From: Dolomedes plantarius | Taxonomy: Eukaryota; Arthropoda; Arachnida; Araneae; Dolomedidae | Assembly: GCA_907164885.2 (NCBI GenBank) | Contig: OU015492.1 | Span: 196,533,460 to 196,597,459 of the forward strand | Length of the DNA stretch: 64,000 nucleotides | Direction of reading: 5' to 3' | Part shown: piece after piece, positions 35,551-45,540 of the stretch | Numbering within the stretch: the first letter of the stretch is position 1 | How the letters are laid out: each line of letters opens with the position of its first letter | Made by a program: the position numbers and the translations under genes | Notes under the pieces: model-generated | Told to the model about the DNA's origin: nothing | The model's database searches: none | Seen by the model: only the letters and a program-made list of their open reading frames with translations

Positions 35551-37294
35551 GTGTCCCAAATATCGCCTACTCTAACTTCTTTTCGACATTTCATCCATTT
35601 TTTTGTTTTTGATCAGGCTGGAAACTCAAAGAACATCACTAAGAACTATTTCCTTTGGTATCCTGAGATCAACCAGCTCCAAAACCAATGCCAGTTTAAG
35701 TTATGTAGCTGAATTGGAAAAATTGAAATTTCCAGTGAACCACAGAGTGGTTCCTAATATCGCCTATCTCTGTTCCTATTACCACTTACTAAGGCGAAAT
35801 TAGGAGCACCTGTTAAAATGTGTTGCTAGCAAAGTCCTTCTGAGCAAAATTGAATGCTGGACTTGTATGGTGGGGGAAGTGGAGAAGAAAAATCAAATAA
35901 AAAACAGAAAATCTATTGTGAAAAAGTTAGACAGAAGTAATACCAATAATTTAAACCCATTTTGGCCTCTTAATCATTCAAACATAAGGAACATATCTAT
36001 TTCCTGTGCTCTTCACTGGCTGCATCACACTATTTGTGGTTCCACTCAAAGCAGGAGGTACTCATGAGCCACTCTTGACTCCAACTTCCACCTCTCTGCC
36101 CTCTTCCAATGACATTTTGTATACAGATGATTTCCCTTTCGAGCAAATCACCTGTACATTTTTACTTTGGACAGTTATAATGCCCGTTTCGTCAACATTA
36201 AAAGTTCTGGTAGGGAAGAACTTAATTTTCTCAAGTTCTACTTTAAGAATTGTGAAGGAAGATTTCACGTTTTCTTCAGTGAACCCTAGGATTCTGGCTC
36301 TTGACAATGACTGTGGAGTTCTGATTGTCAATTGGGAAGCGTTCCTTTTCAAAAACGAATTCAGTCACGTTCGACCAGCTGAGTTTGTTTATTCAGAGAA
36401 GGGGTGGGGAAGATTGTTCCTCAAGGCAAGTTGGTAGGTCATCTGCTTAACATCGTTTCGAGTCAAACCAAACAAATTGGATTCCATTTCCTTGCAGTAT
36501 CTAGCTAGCTCCTTTTCTTAATCATCCGTCAGTACAGATTTTCTCCCAAGTTCCTTTCTCACCACTATTCAAACCTCCGCAGTTCCATGGTTTTTCTCAT
36601 TCACATTTTTTTTAATCTACTCACGAATCGTAGATCTTGGAACGCCAAACTGTTTAGAAGCCTTTAACGTTTCCATTTCTTGTTTCAGAACTGCCTGACA
36701 TGCGGCCTACAGACTGGACGTACTCCATGTCTGTCTATTTTTAATTTCCTTCGGTGTCTTAGACAAGAGGCCTCCAACAGAAAAGAACGGAAAGTGTAAT
36801 AAAATAACTAAAATTAAAAAGGAAATAAGAATGCATTACTTAGTTTTTAATTAAAGTATCTGTTCCAAATATCGCCTAGTAGGCGATATTAGGATCAACT
36901 TGGTAAGCGATATTGGGAACACAGCACAGTCAACACAAACATGCTATGAACGAAGTTTAAAACACAGTTTTTTTCAAAAACAATAGCACCTCTGGATTCT
37001 CTATTTAATGCACTTTCAAATGGTATAAGCAAAATTAGAATTTGAATGCACCTATCTGTTTATAGCATGTTCATCACTGGATTCTTTGGAGCCAACATTT
37101 ACGAAGACAACAGCCAAAACAACTTCAGACGCCATATAGTTTTTGTTGTCAGTGATAAGAGCGTTGTCGCTAGCGCCGCTGTTAGTACAAACCCAGAACT
37201 AAGAAGCTACTGCATTTTCTCATACATAGCACGAATCGTACATTGGAAACACGATTAGGCGATATTAGTCACAGGGGCAATATTTAGGACACCC
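35551..37294 (-). mobile_element. Tigger/pogo-like element with broken transposase
   Basis: Terminal similarity is GTGTCCCAAATATCGCC on the left and GTGTCCTAAATATTGCC as the reverse complement of the right. The motif AATATCGCC or its complement recurs at 35559, 35756, 36868, 36882 and 37259, with degenerate copies at 36906 and 37278. The interior holds a Tigger-type transposase remnant on the minus strand. A TA target duplication is not clear, so the exact ends may be a few bases off. Confidence 0.75.
35900..36780 (-). pseudogene. Tigger/jerky-like transposase remnant
   Basis: Domains appear in order on the minus strand. A psq helix-turn-helix comes first (LKASKQFGVPRSTIRE near 36650). Then ELGRKSVLTDD and EKELARYCKEMESNLFGLTR, followed by KQMTYQLALRNNLPHPFSE, form the CENP-B type DNA-binding region. 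LTIRTPQSLSRARILGFTEE leads into the start of the DDE core, FNVDETGIITVQSK, whose Asp is the first catalytic residue, then CSKGKSSVYKMSLEEGREVE. The longest clean frame is 36062-36352. Several stops and frameshifts break it, and the part after the first catalytic Asp is mostly lost beyond SGTTNSVMQPVK. It is non-functional. Confidence 0.85.
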
Positions 37295-38449
37295 ACCCTA
37301 TCCTAGTTTGGTGATAATCAGTTTAGCATGAAAATATTCTACAACAAAGCCACAGGTATGATGTTTTTATTTATTTTCTGCTGCCTTAAGAAATAACACT
37401 TGAACACTCCGGTGTTTCTCGGGAACAAAAAAGGAAGTTGGGCAAATTTTTAAATTACGATCGTTAGATTTGCTGAAAAGAATACGAAACTATATATTAA
37501 AAACAAATAAAATATTACGTGAAATCAATAAATTGGCGGTAATAAAATATGGAGGACATTTTATATTGCTTATATAAATTAATAGTGTATAACTTTTATG
37601 TGTATTAATAACGTATTTCAATAATTAATGTATTTGAGTGGTATATTAGGCTGTTAAGTTTTTTTATCTACGCTTTGGTAATAGTATAACATGAATAATT
37701 TACAACAAAAACTTAATGAAATCTTTTGACATTTATAAATTTTAAAGCGTTGCTTCTAATTTCCATCAGTTAAAAACCCTGTATAGGTGTTGAATAAATA
37801 TCGATGTTTATTTGTAACAAATTCATTGGGAAAAGAAAAGAATTTTGGGGGTTTTAATAAGCTAAAAAATTGGATAGTTTTGTACAAATGAAATTTCATC
37901 CGAAAATATCTACCAATCAGTTTTTAGATACGCGTACTTTTTATGTAGACGTTTTTAACCATACTTTAGTGATGATGATTTCAACTTATAAAGTTGCAAC
38001 AAAGTCTAAATGAAAACGTGTGATGTTTGTTCTTATTTTCTCCTCTCCAGTTCTTGCCGTATGGGACTATATTAGGGCTGTATTTTTATAAGGATGTTAA
38101 CAACATTCAAAAAGTTTCACATCCTCTGAACCTAAACTGATCGAGGATACCTATGAAACTTAAGGGACGCCATTTAGAATCTTCTGCATTTAATAACACT
38201 ACAGCATTCTGTCATATAAATTAAGTGCACATTGATTTTCAAATATCAGTTAACTTTGATTTATTGGAAAGGATATCATAAACTGTTGGGTGGATTAAAC
38301 AGCATAATTTGTCCCCTACCTAATTATCTGAAATAAAAAAACCTTTCACAAGAAAGTAGACTTCATGAGGCTAACTAAAATGCCTTTATTTTTCTTATTT
38401 TACATAAAAACACAGTAACCATTAAACAAAAAAAGAATACAGATAAGCG
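37295..38449. other. unannotated AT-rich DNA
   Basis: Nothing recognised. Confidence 0.5.
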
Positions 38450-38824
38450 TGTCATGAACGGGCGAAAATTAATCTACTTTAATTTTGAAAAAACTACTTA
38501 AACTGAATGGTAAAGCTTGGGATAGGTATAGGAAGAAAGAAGGGATACAAGTTTAATGGCTCGACAATTCGTCGCAAACACATCTAAAGATCAACCTTGC
38601 TGCTAAAGCAGCTACTAACACAATGGCTGAAAGCCCCAACTCACTCGCAAAATAGTTACTGCTTAAACAAAACCCCACTCGCTAAAAAAATGCGTACATC
38701 TTAAATACTTGTTGTATTTACTTGTACAAACCCCATTGGCTGTGACGCGAGAGCTTCGTAATTCCAGTCCTGCCTTCAAAGTTGAAAAATCTGCATATTT
38801 ATTTTAAACCACCCGTTCATGACA
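38450..38824 (-). mobile_element. 375-bp element with 13-15-bp perfect inverted ends, LTR or MITE
   Basis: TGTCATGAACGGG opens it and CCCGTTCATGACA closes it, with CG immediately outside on both sides. Read on the minus strand it starts TGTCATGAACGGGTGG, followed by AATAAATAT. A CCAAT motif and a TATTTAAG box lie near 38710-38730. TG...CA ends and promoter-like boxes suggest an LTR. No convincing 4-6-bp duplication flanks it, so a small DNA transposon remains possible. Confidence 0.6.
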
Positions 38825-39250
38825 CGTTTTTAAATATCGCGTTTTCCGACGAAGAGAGAACAAATACTACATAATCTTTTCGCCCGATCAACATATCGGT
38901 TATAAAAAATATTCTTGGATAAAAAAAGGTACCTAAGATTAGAACGGGTCCCGTTGGCACTGGCATCGGACTTATGGTGTGAAAGTGACTGGTTCGATGC
39001 TCGTTGCTGACAAATCCACTGCTATGTACAGTAATGGCGGTTGGTGCACGTAAAATCTGTCGTGGCAGCAATGTCCTCCAAGTTCTCAAAATTACCTCTT
39101 TAGGTGCAGGGTCAAGTGTTTTGGTCTTGTCACTTGACTCGGTTCGAAATTACGGGACTGGTCCTTTTCCAAAGTCGGACTCCGAACTTTATGGTGCCAG
39201 TCAAAACAGGAGCCGCAACTTCATCGTTCGTAGCCTTTGAGACTTGATCT
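38825..39250. other. GC-richer block next to the 375-bp element, unassigned
   Basis: Base composition differs from the surroundings, and both strands hold 78-90-codon frames (38817-39089 minus, 39004-39240 plus). Neither resembles a family I recognise. It could be residual internal sequence of a retroelement. Confidence 0.3.
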
Positions 39251-40507
39251 GATGTTTCTGCCGATCAAGTGGCATAAGCAACAACAAAAAAAAGATGAGA
39301 ACGATTATAGAAAAGCCTCGGATACCTGGATATGTAATTTTAGAACTTTTTGGTTAGATTAAGAAATAAATGAAAGGTAGTATTTTATTCACAATAATAT
39401 ATAAGCTGCTGTTGGCCTTCCATATTTATGGGCATAGTTTCGCAGGGCCACTACACAGGCTGAAAATCCTAGATAAGTTATTCCTGCCTTAAATCTGTAC
39501 AATTTTTCTGAAATTTTAAAATTATTTTATTTGCAAATTACTTGTTCTTCACAAGAGTCTTATGCGTATCAGTATAGACGATATCAAATTGTTATCATTA
39601 GTATGTTGTTTAATGAATCCAATATCATACATTAAGAATATATGCTCATGTAATCAACATAATATAATATATTGTTGAAAAAATAAAGTTCTCCTGTTAA
39701 TCAACTCTTCAGTGTTAAACTTTCAAAATACTTTGCGTTTAAACTAAAAAAGTGTCACTTTCTTCTTAGATATCAAAGAAGACTTAGAATCTTAGATTTC
39801 TTCTTAGATTTATGCATTCTAGTATCGATTCATCATATAATTGTGCATCAAAATTTTTCCTTCTCTTTATCTCTGAGTTTAAAGGGAGTAATGACTCAAT
39901 GACTCTTAATGCCGCATGCCTAATTTTTCTGTTCTCGGGCAGTCAGATTCTTCATACCAAAGTGCAACGTTTCCATCGCTTTTAATCCCATTTAATGCCG
40001 AAACCCTAATGGGTCTTTCTTCATTAGACTAATGAGTTTTATTGAAACGGAAAATGTTTTTATTCTGCAGCTGACAACTGGCAATTTCCCATTATTTTAA
40101 ATGACGAGAATTTACCTTTGATATTTTCACCCTGCAAACTTCACGTGCATTTTCTAGATATTTGTGGCTTTGTTCAAGTCTCGTTTATGTTTAAAGCCAA
40201 ATGTGAGACGCAGAACTGATGAACATTAAAAAATTATGCTGTCTTTCTAAAAGCATAATTATGTATAAAATTTAAACATGATTACCATTTACTTCAATAC
40301 ATGATTTTGTAATTACAGCATTTATTGCTATATTTCGTATTGTTAATTTTTATCTCTTCTAGCTCAATCTAGTTTTAAATAAGAATATTAATGGTGTATA
40401 AGGGAATTTTGTTACACATATCTTATATAGCAATTAACACAAACTCTATTTTTGAGAAACGTATAAGAGTTTAAAGACAAACAACGCATAAATCAGTCCT
40501 GTTCGGG

Positions 40508-40509
<2 letters not shown>
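39251..40509. other. unannotated AT-rich DNA
   Basis: Nothing recognised. Confidence 0.5.
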
Positions 40510-40588
<79 letters not shown>

Positions 40589-41264
40589 GACAGATGTCGC
40601 GGGCTATGCAACACAGGCCGGTAACTCGAAATATCCCAGATATCAGGTAGGAGACCTCAATTCACATTTTGAAGTCATAGTACTTGTATTCGTCTGAGCA
40701 TTAAACAGTGGAAGTGGTCGACGAGTGGAGGCAAAGGCTTAAGCAGGGAGTCCGGTCGAGGAACACAGGCATCCACATAATTTGACACATAATCCTTTTA
40801 TTTCTTAGAATTACTTTATTGCTGGACATCATTTGGTGCCTAAACAGTTGGGCAGCACATTATTCTTGGAAGATACAGTTTCACAAATTAATTATTCCGG
40901 AGTTTGCCGGAACACATATATAAGACAAGGGACGTAGCGCACTAAAACACAGCTTGATAGGTCAGGGGGAGAACATAGAAAAAGAGCGAACTACTCTAGG
41001 CTCACGCCCTGAGTACAGGCGAGCTGAACTTTTTTTTAATTGGTTAAAAATTGACGCTGGACTTTAACGCGTCATATTGGGGTGATGATTTCGAATGTTC
41101 CACGAGGTTCGATCTTATATAAGTGTTGGCCGCACATGGCTTTTAGGGGGAAAACTAATAGCTTAATTTGGTACATCTAGATCAAAATCAAATTGAGGGA
41201 TAATATTCTATTGCGATAAGACAAAGTAAATGAAGGGAAACTTTATTGTTTTATATATATATAA

Positions 41265-41319
<55 letters not shown>
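40510..41319 (-). repeat. LTR-like repeat D, copy 2, between (TA)n and (GT)n
   Basis: (TA)n at 40510-40586 precedes a higher-GC body of about 560 bp starting TGACAGATGTCGCGGG. The body contains, on the minus strand, AATAAA signals near 40800-40825 and a TATATAAG box near 41118. A tail follows, then (TA)n and (GT)n to 41319. Motif order matches 32456-33297, including GGACGTAGCGCACTAAA and TTTAATTGGTTAAA. It is diverged from that copy. Confidence 0.55.
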
Positions 41320-41322
<3 letters not shown>

Positions 41323-41839
41323 AGGTATGTATGTAATTATATACATACATGTAATTTCGATTCTGTCTATCATTATTCTACAACAATACTTTAATCACTG
41401 ACCATCCTGTACGAAATTTTCTTAACTTACGCGGTAGACCCCCCCCCCCCCACCCGATGAAAATATAGGTTAGTTTTAAGCGCAAATAACCCTATAACTT
41501 TCCCTATTCATTTCGTGCTCACTACATTTAAATCCCAAATGCCTATACCCGTGTTTTTCAGTATGATTATTTGTTTCGTTGATTTTTTCCATTCTTGGCT
41601 GCCAGATGGTTTGGTTAATAAAAGTCAACTCATTGTCACTTTGTTGGGAAAATTCATTAACTCAATTCATTAACTCATTTTCGCTGAAAAGCGTTGAATG
41701 TAAGGAAAATGTAAAATATAATTTATTATAAAAATCATAAGAACAAATTATCAATATTCGAATAATAAATGTTTGTTTAAAGTTTATACAGAAAAGGATT
41801 TTATAAAGTACACGTCACTATAATTTAATTTCAGTACAT
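41320..41839. other. unannotated DNA with a poly-C run
   Basis: A C-rich tract at 41440-41454 is the only notable feature. Confidence 0.4.
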
Positions 41840-41843
41840 CATT

Positions 41844-42376
41844 TATATAGTTCTGTTTCTTATGTACCCTGTGAATCCTCTAACGGTCCAGGCACACTAT
41901 AAAGTAATAGGCATAAATATAAATAATTCCTTTATTTTCTACGTAGAGGTAGACTACCATAGACCGACTTGGGGCTTCAAATAATAACACAACAGTACCG
42001 CAACTTGCGGTACTAAGAAACTGAACTTTAAAGTCGTAATGAACCCTTTCAGGCCGAATATACGTTCACTAGCAATATCCGTAACCATCGGGCTCTGAAC
42101 TAACTATGGAAAACGTGCAGCCACCTAGGCTAAATACTAATACGTGCTCTATCAGTTAAATACCGCTATCACCTTCAATCTAACTTTCCTCGACTCTTTC
42201 GTATCTCTGCTAATAGCGTAACGTACTACCGTATAAATATCCACTCCCTTCTTGGGCTCTTGCCAACTCAGCGTGTGTCACTTAAATAGACCAGACACCT
42301 GCTCCGAACTCACTTCGACTGGCCTGCACTGCGCAGCTACCAGAAATTTGCATCTGAGTAACACGCGAACCCTACA
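41844..42376 (-). mobile_element. solo LTR, family L1, copy 2
   Basis: 533 bp, near-identical to 9445-9968 and 55670-56202. Perfect 4-bp duplications CATT flank it (41840-41843 and 42377-42380). It carries the same AATAAA, TATTTAAG and AGTACCGCAA/TTGCGGTACT hairpin as the other copies. Confidence 0.85.
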
Positions 42377-42868
42377 CATTGTATGACATTAAAATTTCCT
42401 GAAATGCTTAAATATTAGATATAAGAAGCCTCGACAACACCACATATTAGGAGGGACAGTATATAAATGATAAGAAAGAATTTTTTTGCAATTCAGTATC
42501 ATAATGTAATGTTAAGTTATTACCCTCTATAGCAGTATTCTTCAACCGCTGGTCTGGGAGCACGTGCCGGTCCGCGTAAAATTTCGCCAAAATCATGTAG
42601 CCGTTACTTTATTGCGGGTGAGTGGGATCTAGCACTTGGCAACAAATGCGCGGCCATATGCTATGTAGTCGATCTATGAACTCCATGTATTTTCATGACA
42701 ATGTGTGATAGTATGGACTCAAACCACCAACATCTCTCTGTCCATGCACAAGTAAGGAAGGATTCTTTTACTCCTTTCCAAACTGACGTGAGACGTAAAG
42801 CAATTTCTCGAGAGCGAAGATCTGACCTAGTATAATCTTTGTTGAATAAGGAATGGGTATATACCGTA

Positions 42869-43247
42869 TATGGTGGACATATTTAGCCCTCTTACCGAAC
42901 TCAACATTCCTCTTCAGGGGGCTTGTACAAATATTTTTACAATTAGAAACAAAATGGATGCTTTCAAACATAAGCTGGGACTGTCACGTGCGAAACGGAG
43001 GTATAGAAATAAGTCCACTTTCGGGAGAATTTTTTTATTGCTGCTGATGACAACTAAAATGTCATGTTTAACGTAATATGTCGACATCTTAGGGCGTTAG
43101 CTGAAAACTTTAATAATTATTTCTCTGAAAATGAGGATCCTCCTAAAGGTAACCTCTGAATTAACCTTTTCTGTATGGGGTGGGATAGCATGTATCCCAA
43201 GAATACGGGCCCAAGAATGAACATATATATATATATATATATATATT

Positions 43248-43317
<70 letters not shown>

Positions 43318-43640
43318 AACCCTTAATGCCCCTTCTTACAAAGAGGGTATGAAGAGGGAATCGGAAAACGGCCCCGTAAGCTAAAGGTTAATAACCCCTT
43401 GTTGGAAGATATAAAATCACCCTCACTTGCACCCCGTGCAAAATAGAAGCTGATAGAGTTATAGTCATAAAATGTAATCATTGTCACAATTTCGGATATC
43501 ACTCGAAAAAGAATATCCAGCTCTGACTTCTAAAGCTATCAATTGTTGGTCGTTTTTAGACTATTCGTGTGAAAAGACTTTTTAAGCCATATCAGTATTA
43601 CGGAGAAATCAAATAAATGTTACTGCTGCACTTCGTCTCT
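42869..43640 (+). pseudogene. hAT (ZBED5-like) transposase remnant, split by a MITE
   Basis: First segment: MVDIFSPLTELNIPLQGACT, then NIFTIRNKMDAFKHKLGL, and after a frameshift RHLRALAENFNNYF with SENEDPPKGNL up to the MITE at 43161. It resumes at 43392 with NPLLEDIKSPSLAPRAK and KLIEL. The C-terminal dimerisation region follows: EYPALTSKAI, YSCEKTF, an in-frame stop, and AISVLRRNQINVTAALRLSE. These blocks match the middle and end of BED-finger hAT transposases domesticated elsewhere as ZBED5-like proteins. The N-terminal BED finger is not recognisable. Stops and frameshifts mean it is not functional. Confidence 0.85.
43165..43387. mobile_element. TTAA-flanked MITE P1, with (TA)n core, nested in hAT
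   Basis: TTAA flanks both ends (43161-43164 and 43388-43391). The ends CCTTTTCTGTATGGGG and CCTTTAGCTTACGGGG (inverted right end) have matching counterparts at 61541-61486 and 59587-59690, so this is the same family as the element at 59587. The core is (TA)n at 43222-43317. It separates the two halves of the hAT transposase. Confidence 0.85.
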
Positions 43641-43901
43641 CAGAAAAAAAACTCTGCTGAAACGTGTATAAAATTTTCTAATAAATATGCAGAAGCATAT
43701 GTCTAACTAACCAAAAATTGTAATTTTATAACATATGATTTAATAAATAAAATACTATCTACATGGACTTTTGTTTCTATCTTAGCCGCTAGCTAGTCCT
43801 CGAAATTCACTCTATAACAAAACAAAATCGACGCACCAAGGAGTTGTCCGATTGTAATGAAATTTCGTATGCAAAGACGTTTCGATCGAACATGCAAACG
43901 A

Positions 43902-44491
43902 TGTCGTATTATTGACTGCGGTGCAACGAAATTTGGTGTTGCACCGCAGTCAATAATACGACAAGCCTTTCGCTTCCATTACTTTACTACGATACGTTAA
44001 ACATACTACAACTACAACAGTTAAAGCAAGTATGTACAGCCAGTTAGAATTTCTACAGTTAGATAGTCAGGATGGTTTCGGGTTCACCGACAGCGCTGGC
44101 CTACAGAAGGCCTCTCGGACCAGGAGAGCGTCTCTCTCGCACTCAAAAACAGATCTCTTCTGCGTGGACTATTGGGGTCTTCTTTTATACTGTCGGCAAA
44201 TTCAAAGGGATTTCTCTGGCGGTTGAAGTGCTGTACAAAGTTTATGGGATTCTAACCGTCAGAATAATGTCAAAATTCTGGAGAGCCCTCGAACCAGTCT
44301 GGGATTTATGCGTTCTACAACGCTAGAACCGCATATTACAAGATCTTTATGGCCTCTTATCCTAGAGTTTATGAGACCGCCCAGATCAACAGTTCGCCGA
44401 TAGATGACATGTTAAGGGGTAGGAACGGGGCATCACATACCTATAGAAATACTAATTTCGTGTAGTAATTGAGACAGTGTCACAGTGTCCA
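43902..44491 (-). mobile_element. solo LTR, L2-like, with perfect terminal hairpin, nested in Tc1
   Basis: The ends TGTCGTATTATTG and GTGTCCA are bounded by ACGA (43898-43901 and 44492-44495). A 5-bp reading AACGA is equally possible if the end is GTGTCC. On the minus strand a TATAAAAG box (near 44190) precedes ACCCCAATAG, as in the LTR at 13676. The terminal 62 bp form a perfect hairpin of two 26-bp arms (43902-43927 and 43938-43963) with a 10-nt loop. Another shared segment with the 13676 LTR reads TTCACCGA(C/T)A(G/T)CGCTGG. Confidence 0.72.
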
Positions 44492-44654
44492 ACGAATGAA
44501 TAGCGGGAGCTCCAATGCATCAGAACTGCGTAACCGACAGGTGTATATAAGGAGCGATTCTCGATATGATGCTCAGAATTCCTGTTGCTTTTCGACTGCG
44601 CATATCTCACGTCGAATTTAACAAAGCCTTTTCGAAGGATTCGTGCTCATTAGT

Positions 44655-45346
44655 TTGAAAAAGGTCGTGTCATCGGAAGGAAAAAAGCTGGTTGGGCAAA
44701 GAGAAGAATTTGTCGACATGTGGGTCGAAACAATGCAGAGATTAGACGATGCTGGCAAGAATGGGTCAACCGAGGCAGATTTAAGCATCGAGAAATAGAA
44801 GGCGAAACCTCACCCCGTGATTTTGACTGGAGGGAGAAGGAAGGGGTTAGAGACGTCTAGGGCAGCTTGGGGATCCTGCCCTTACTAACGCACGCCATAC
44901 AGGTCTACAACAGGGCTTTGTGGTCTGGGGGGTCATTTCCTTTGTTAGCCGGGCACCTTTGGTAGTCATTAGTGACACACTTACAGCACAGCGGTATGTA
45001 GACGACATTATAAGACCCGTTTTGTTGCCTTCCTCTTTTGCCCTCCAGTACTTACTTTTTAACAAGATAATGTCCGAATGAATACGGCACTTGCTGCTAT
45101 GAATTGATCTCCAACTTGCCGAACACTTCCTTGGCCACTTAGATTGTCTGATCTCTCCCCCATAGAGCACATTTTGGAGGTGACGGGAAGGTGATTGCAA
45201 CTAGCCGGAATGTTGCCAATTTATTCCGACAGTTGGAGACAATTTGCCAAGTTATCCCACAAGACACCATTGGGGAACTTTATCAGTCTATGCCACGCCA
45301 GGTGACAGCTTGTATCCAGGCCAGAGGGGGACCAACGCCATATTGA
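44655..45346 (+). pseudogene. Tc1-like transposase remnant
   Basis: The N-terminal helix-turn-helix segment reads FEKGRVIGRKKAGWAKRRIC, then RHVGRNNAEIRRCWQEWVNR, a clear Tc1 paired-like DNA-binding domain. After a deletion the catalytic region resumes with VWGVISFVSRAPLVVI, then LTAQRYVDDIIRPVLLPSS. The second catalytic Asp region (QDN type) is degraded. LSDLSPIEH carries the third acidic residue (Glu), and SMPRQVTACIQARGGPTPY gives the C-terminus with a natural stop at 45346. The first Asp is deleted, and there are several frameshifts. The shorter minus-strand frame over 44847-45200 is a shadow. Confidence 0.85.
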
Positions 45347-45540
45347 CTTCCTCACTGAGTAACAATTAAATTGTGGGATAAATAATTAAATTTTTCTGAT
45401 TTTTTGTGTACATGTTCTTTACATTCACCACGTTTTGTCGCAATCGGACAACCCCTTTATCGTGCGTGGATGTTTTTGTTATGGAGTATACTTCTCCTAT
45501 TCTCGCTGGTGTAAAAAGGGTGAAGACCGCTGCTCTAGAG

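Larger units (their letters stand above)
43809..45488 (+). mobile_element. Tc1-like element nested in hAT
   Basis: Terminal similarity: ACTCTATAACAAAAC on the left and ACTCCATAACAAAAA as the reverse complement of the right, plus GGAGTTGTCCGATTG against GGGGTTGTCCGATTG about 30 bp inward. A Tc1 transposase lies on the plus strand. The interior is shortened and also carries the LTR at 43902-44491. Without that LTR the element would be about 1.1 kb. Confidence 0.85.
42533..45532 (+). mobile_element. hAT element (ZBED-like) hosting three later insertions
   Basis: The left end CAGTATTCTTCAACCGCTGG and the reverse complement of the right end, CAGCGGTCTTCACCC, are hAT-type inverted termini. An 8-bp duplication flanks them, CTCTATAG (42525-42532) and CTCTAGAG (45533-45540), with one mismatch. 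The interior encodes a ZBED/FAM200-like hAT transposase in two surviving segments. Insertions are a TTAA MITE (43165-43387), a Tc1 element (43809-45488) and, inside the Tc1, an LTR (43902-44491). Confidence 0.88.

Noticed and set aside
36006..36437. 143-codon plus-strand frame
   Set aside because: Antisense shadow of the Tigger-like transposase whose catalytic segment FNVDETG reads on the minus strand.
38817..39240. Opposing 78- and 90-codon frames as a retroelement gag or env fragment
   Set aside because: The position next to an LTR-like unit is suggestive, but I can identify no gag, pol or env motif, so it was left unassigned.
44847..45200. 117-codon minus-strand frame
   Set aside because: Shadow of the plus-strand Tc1 catalytic region.
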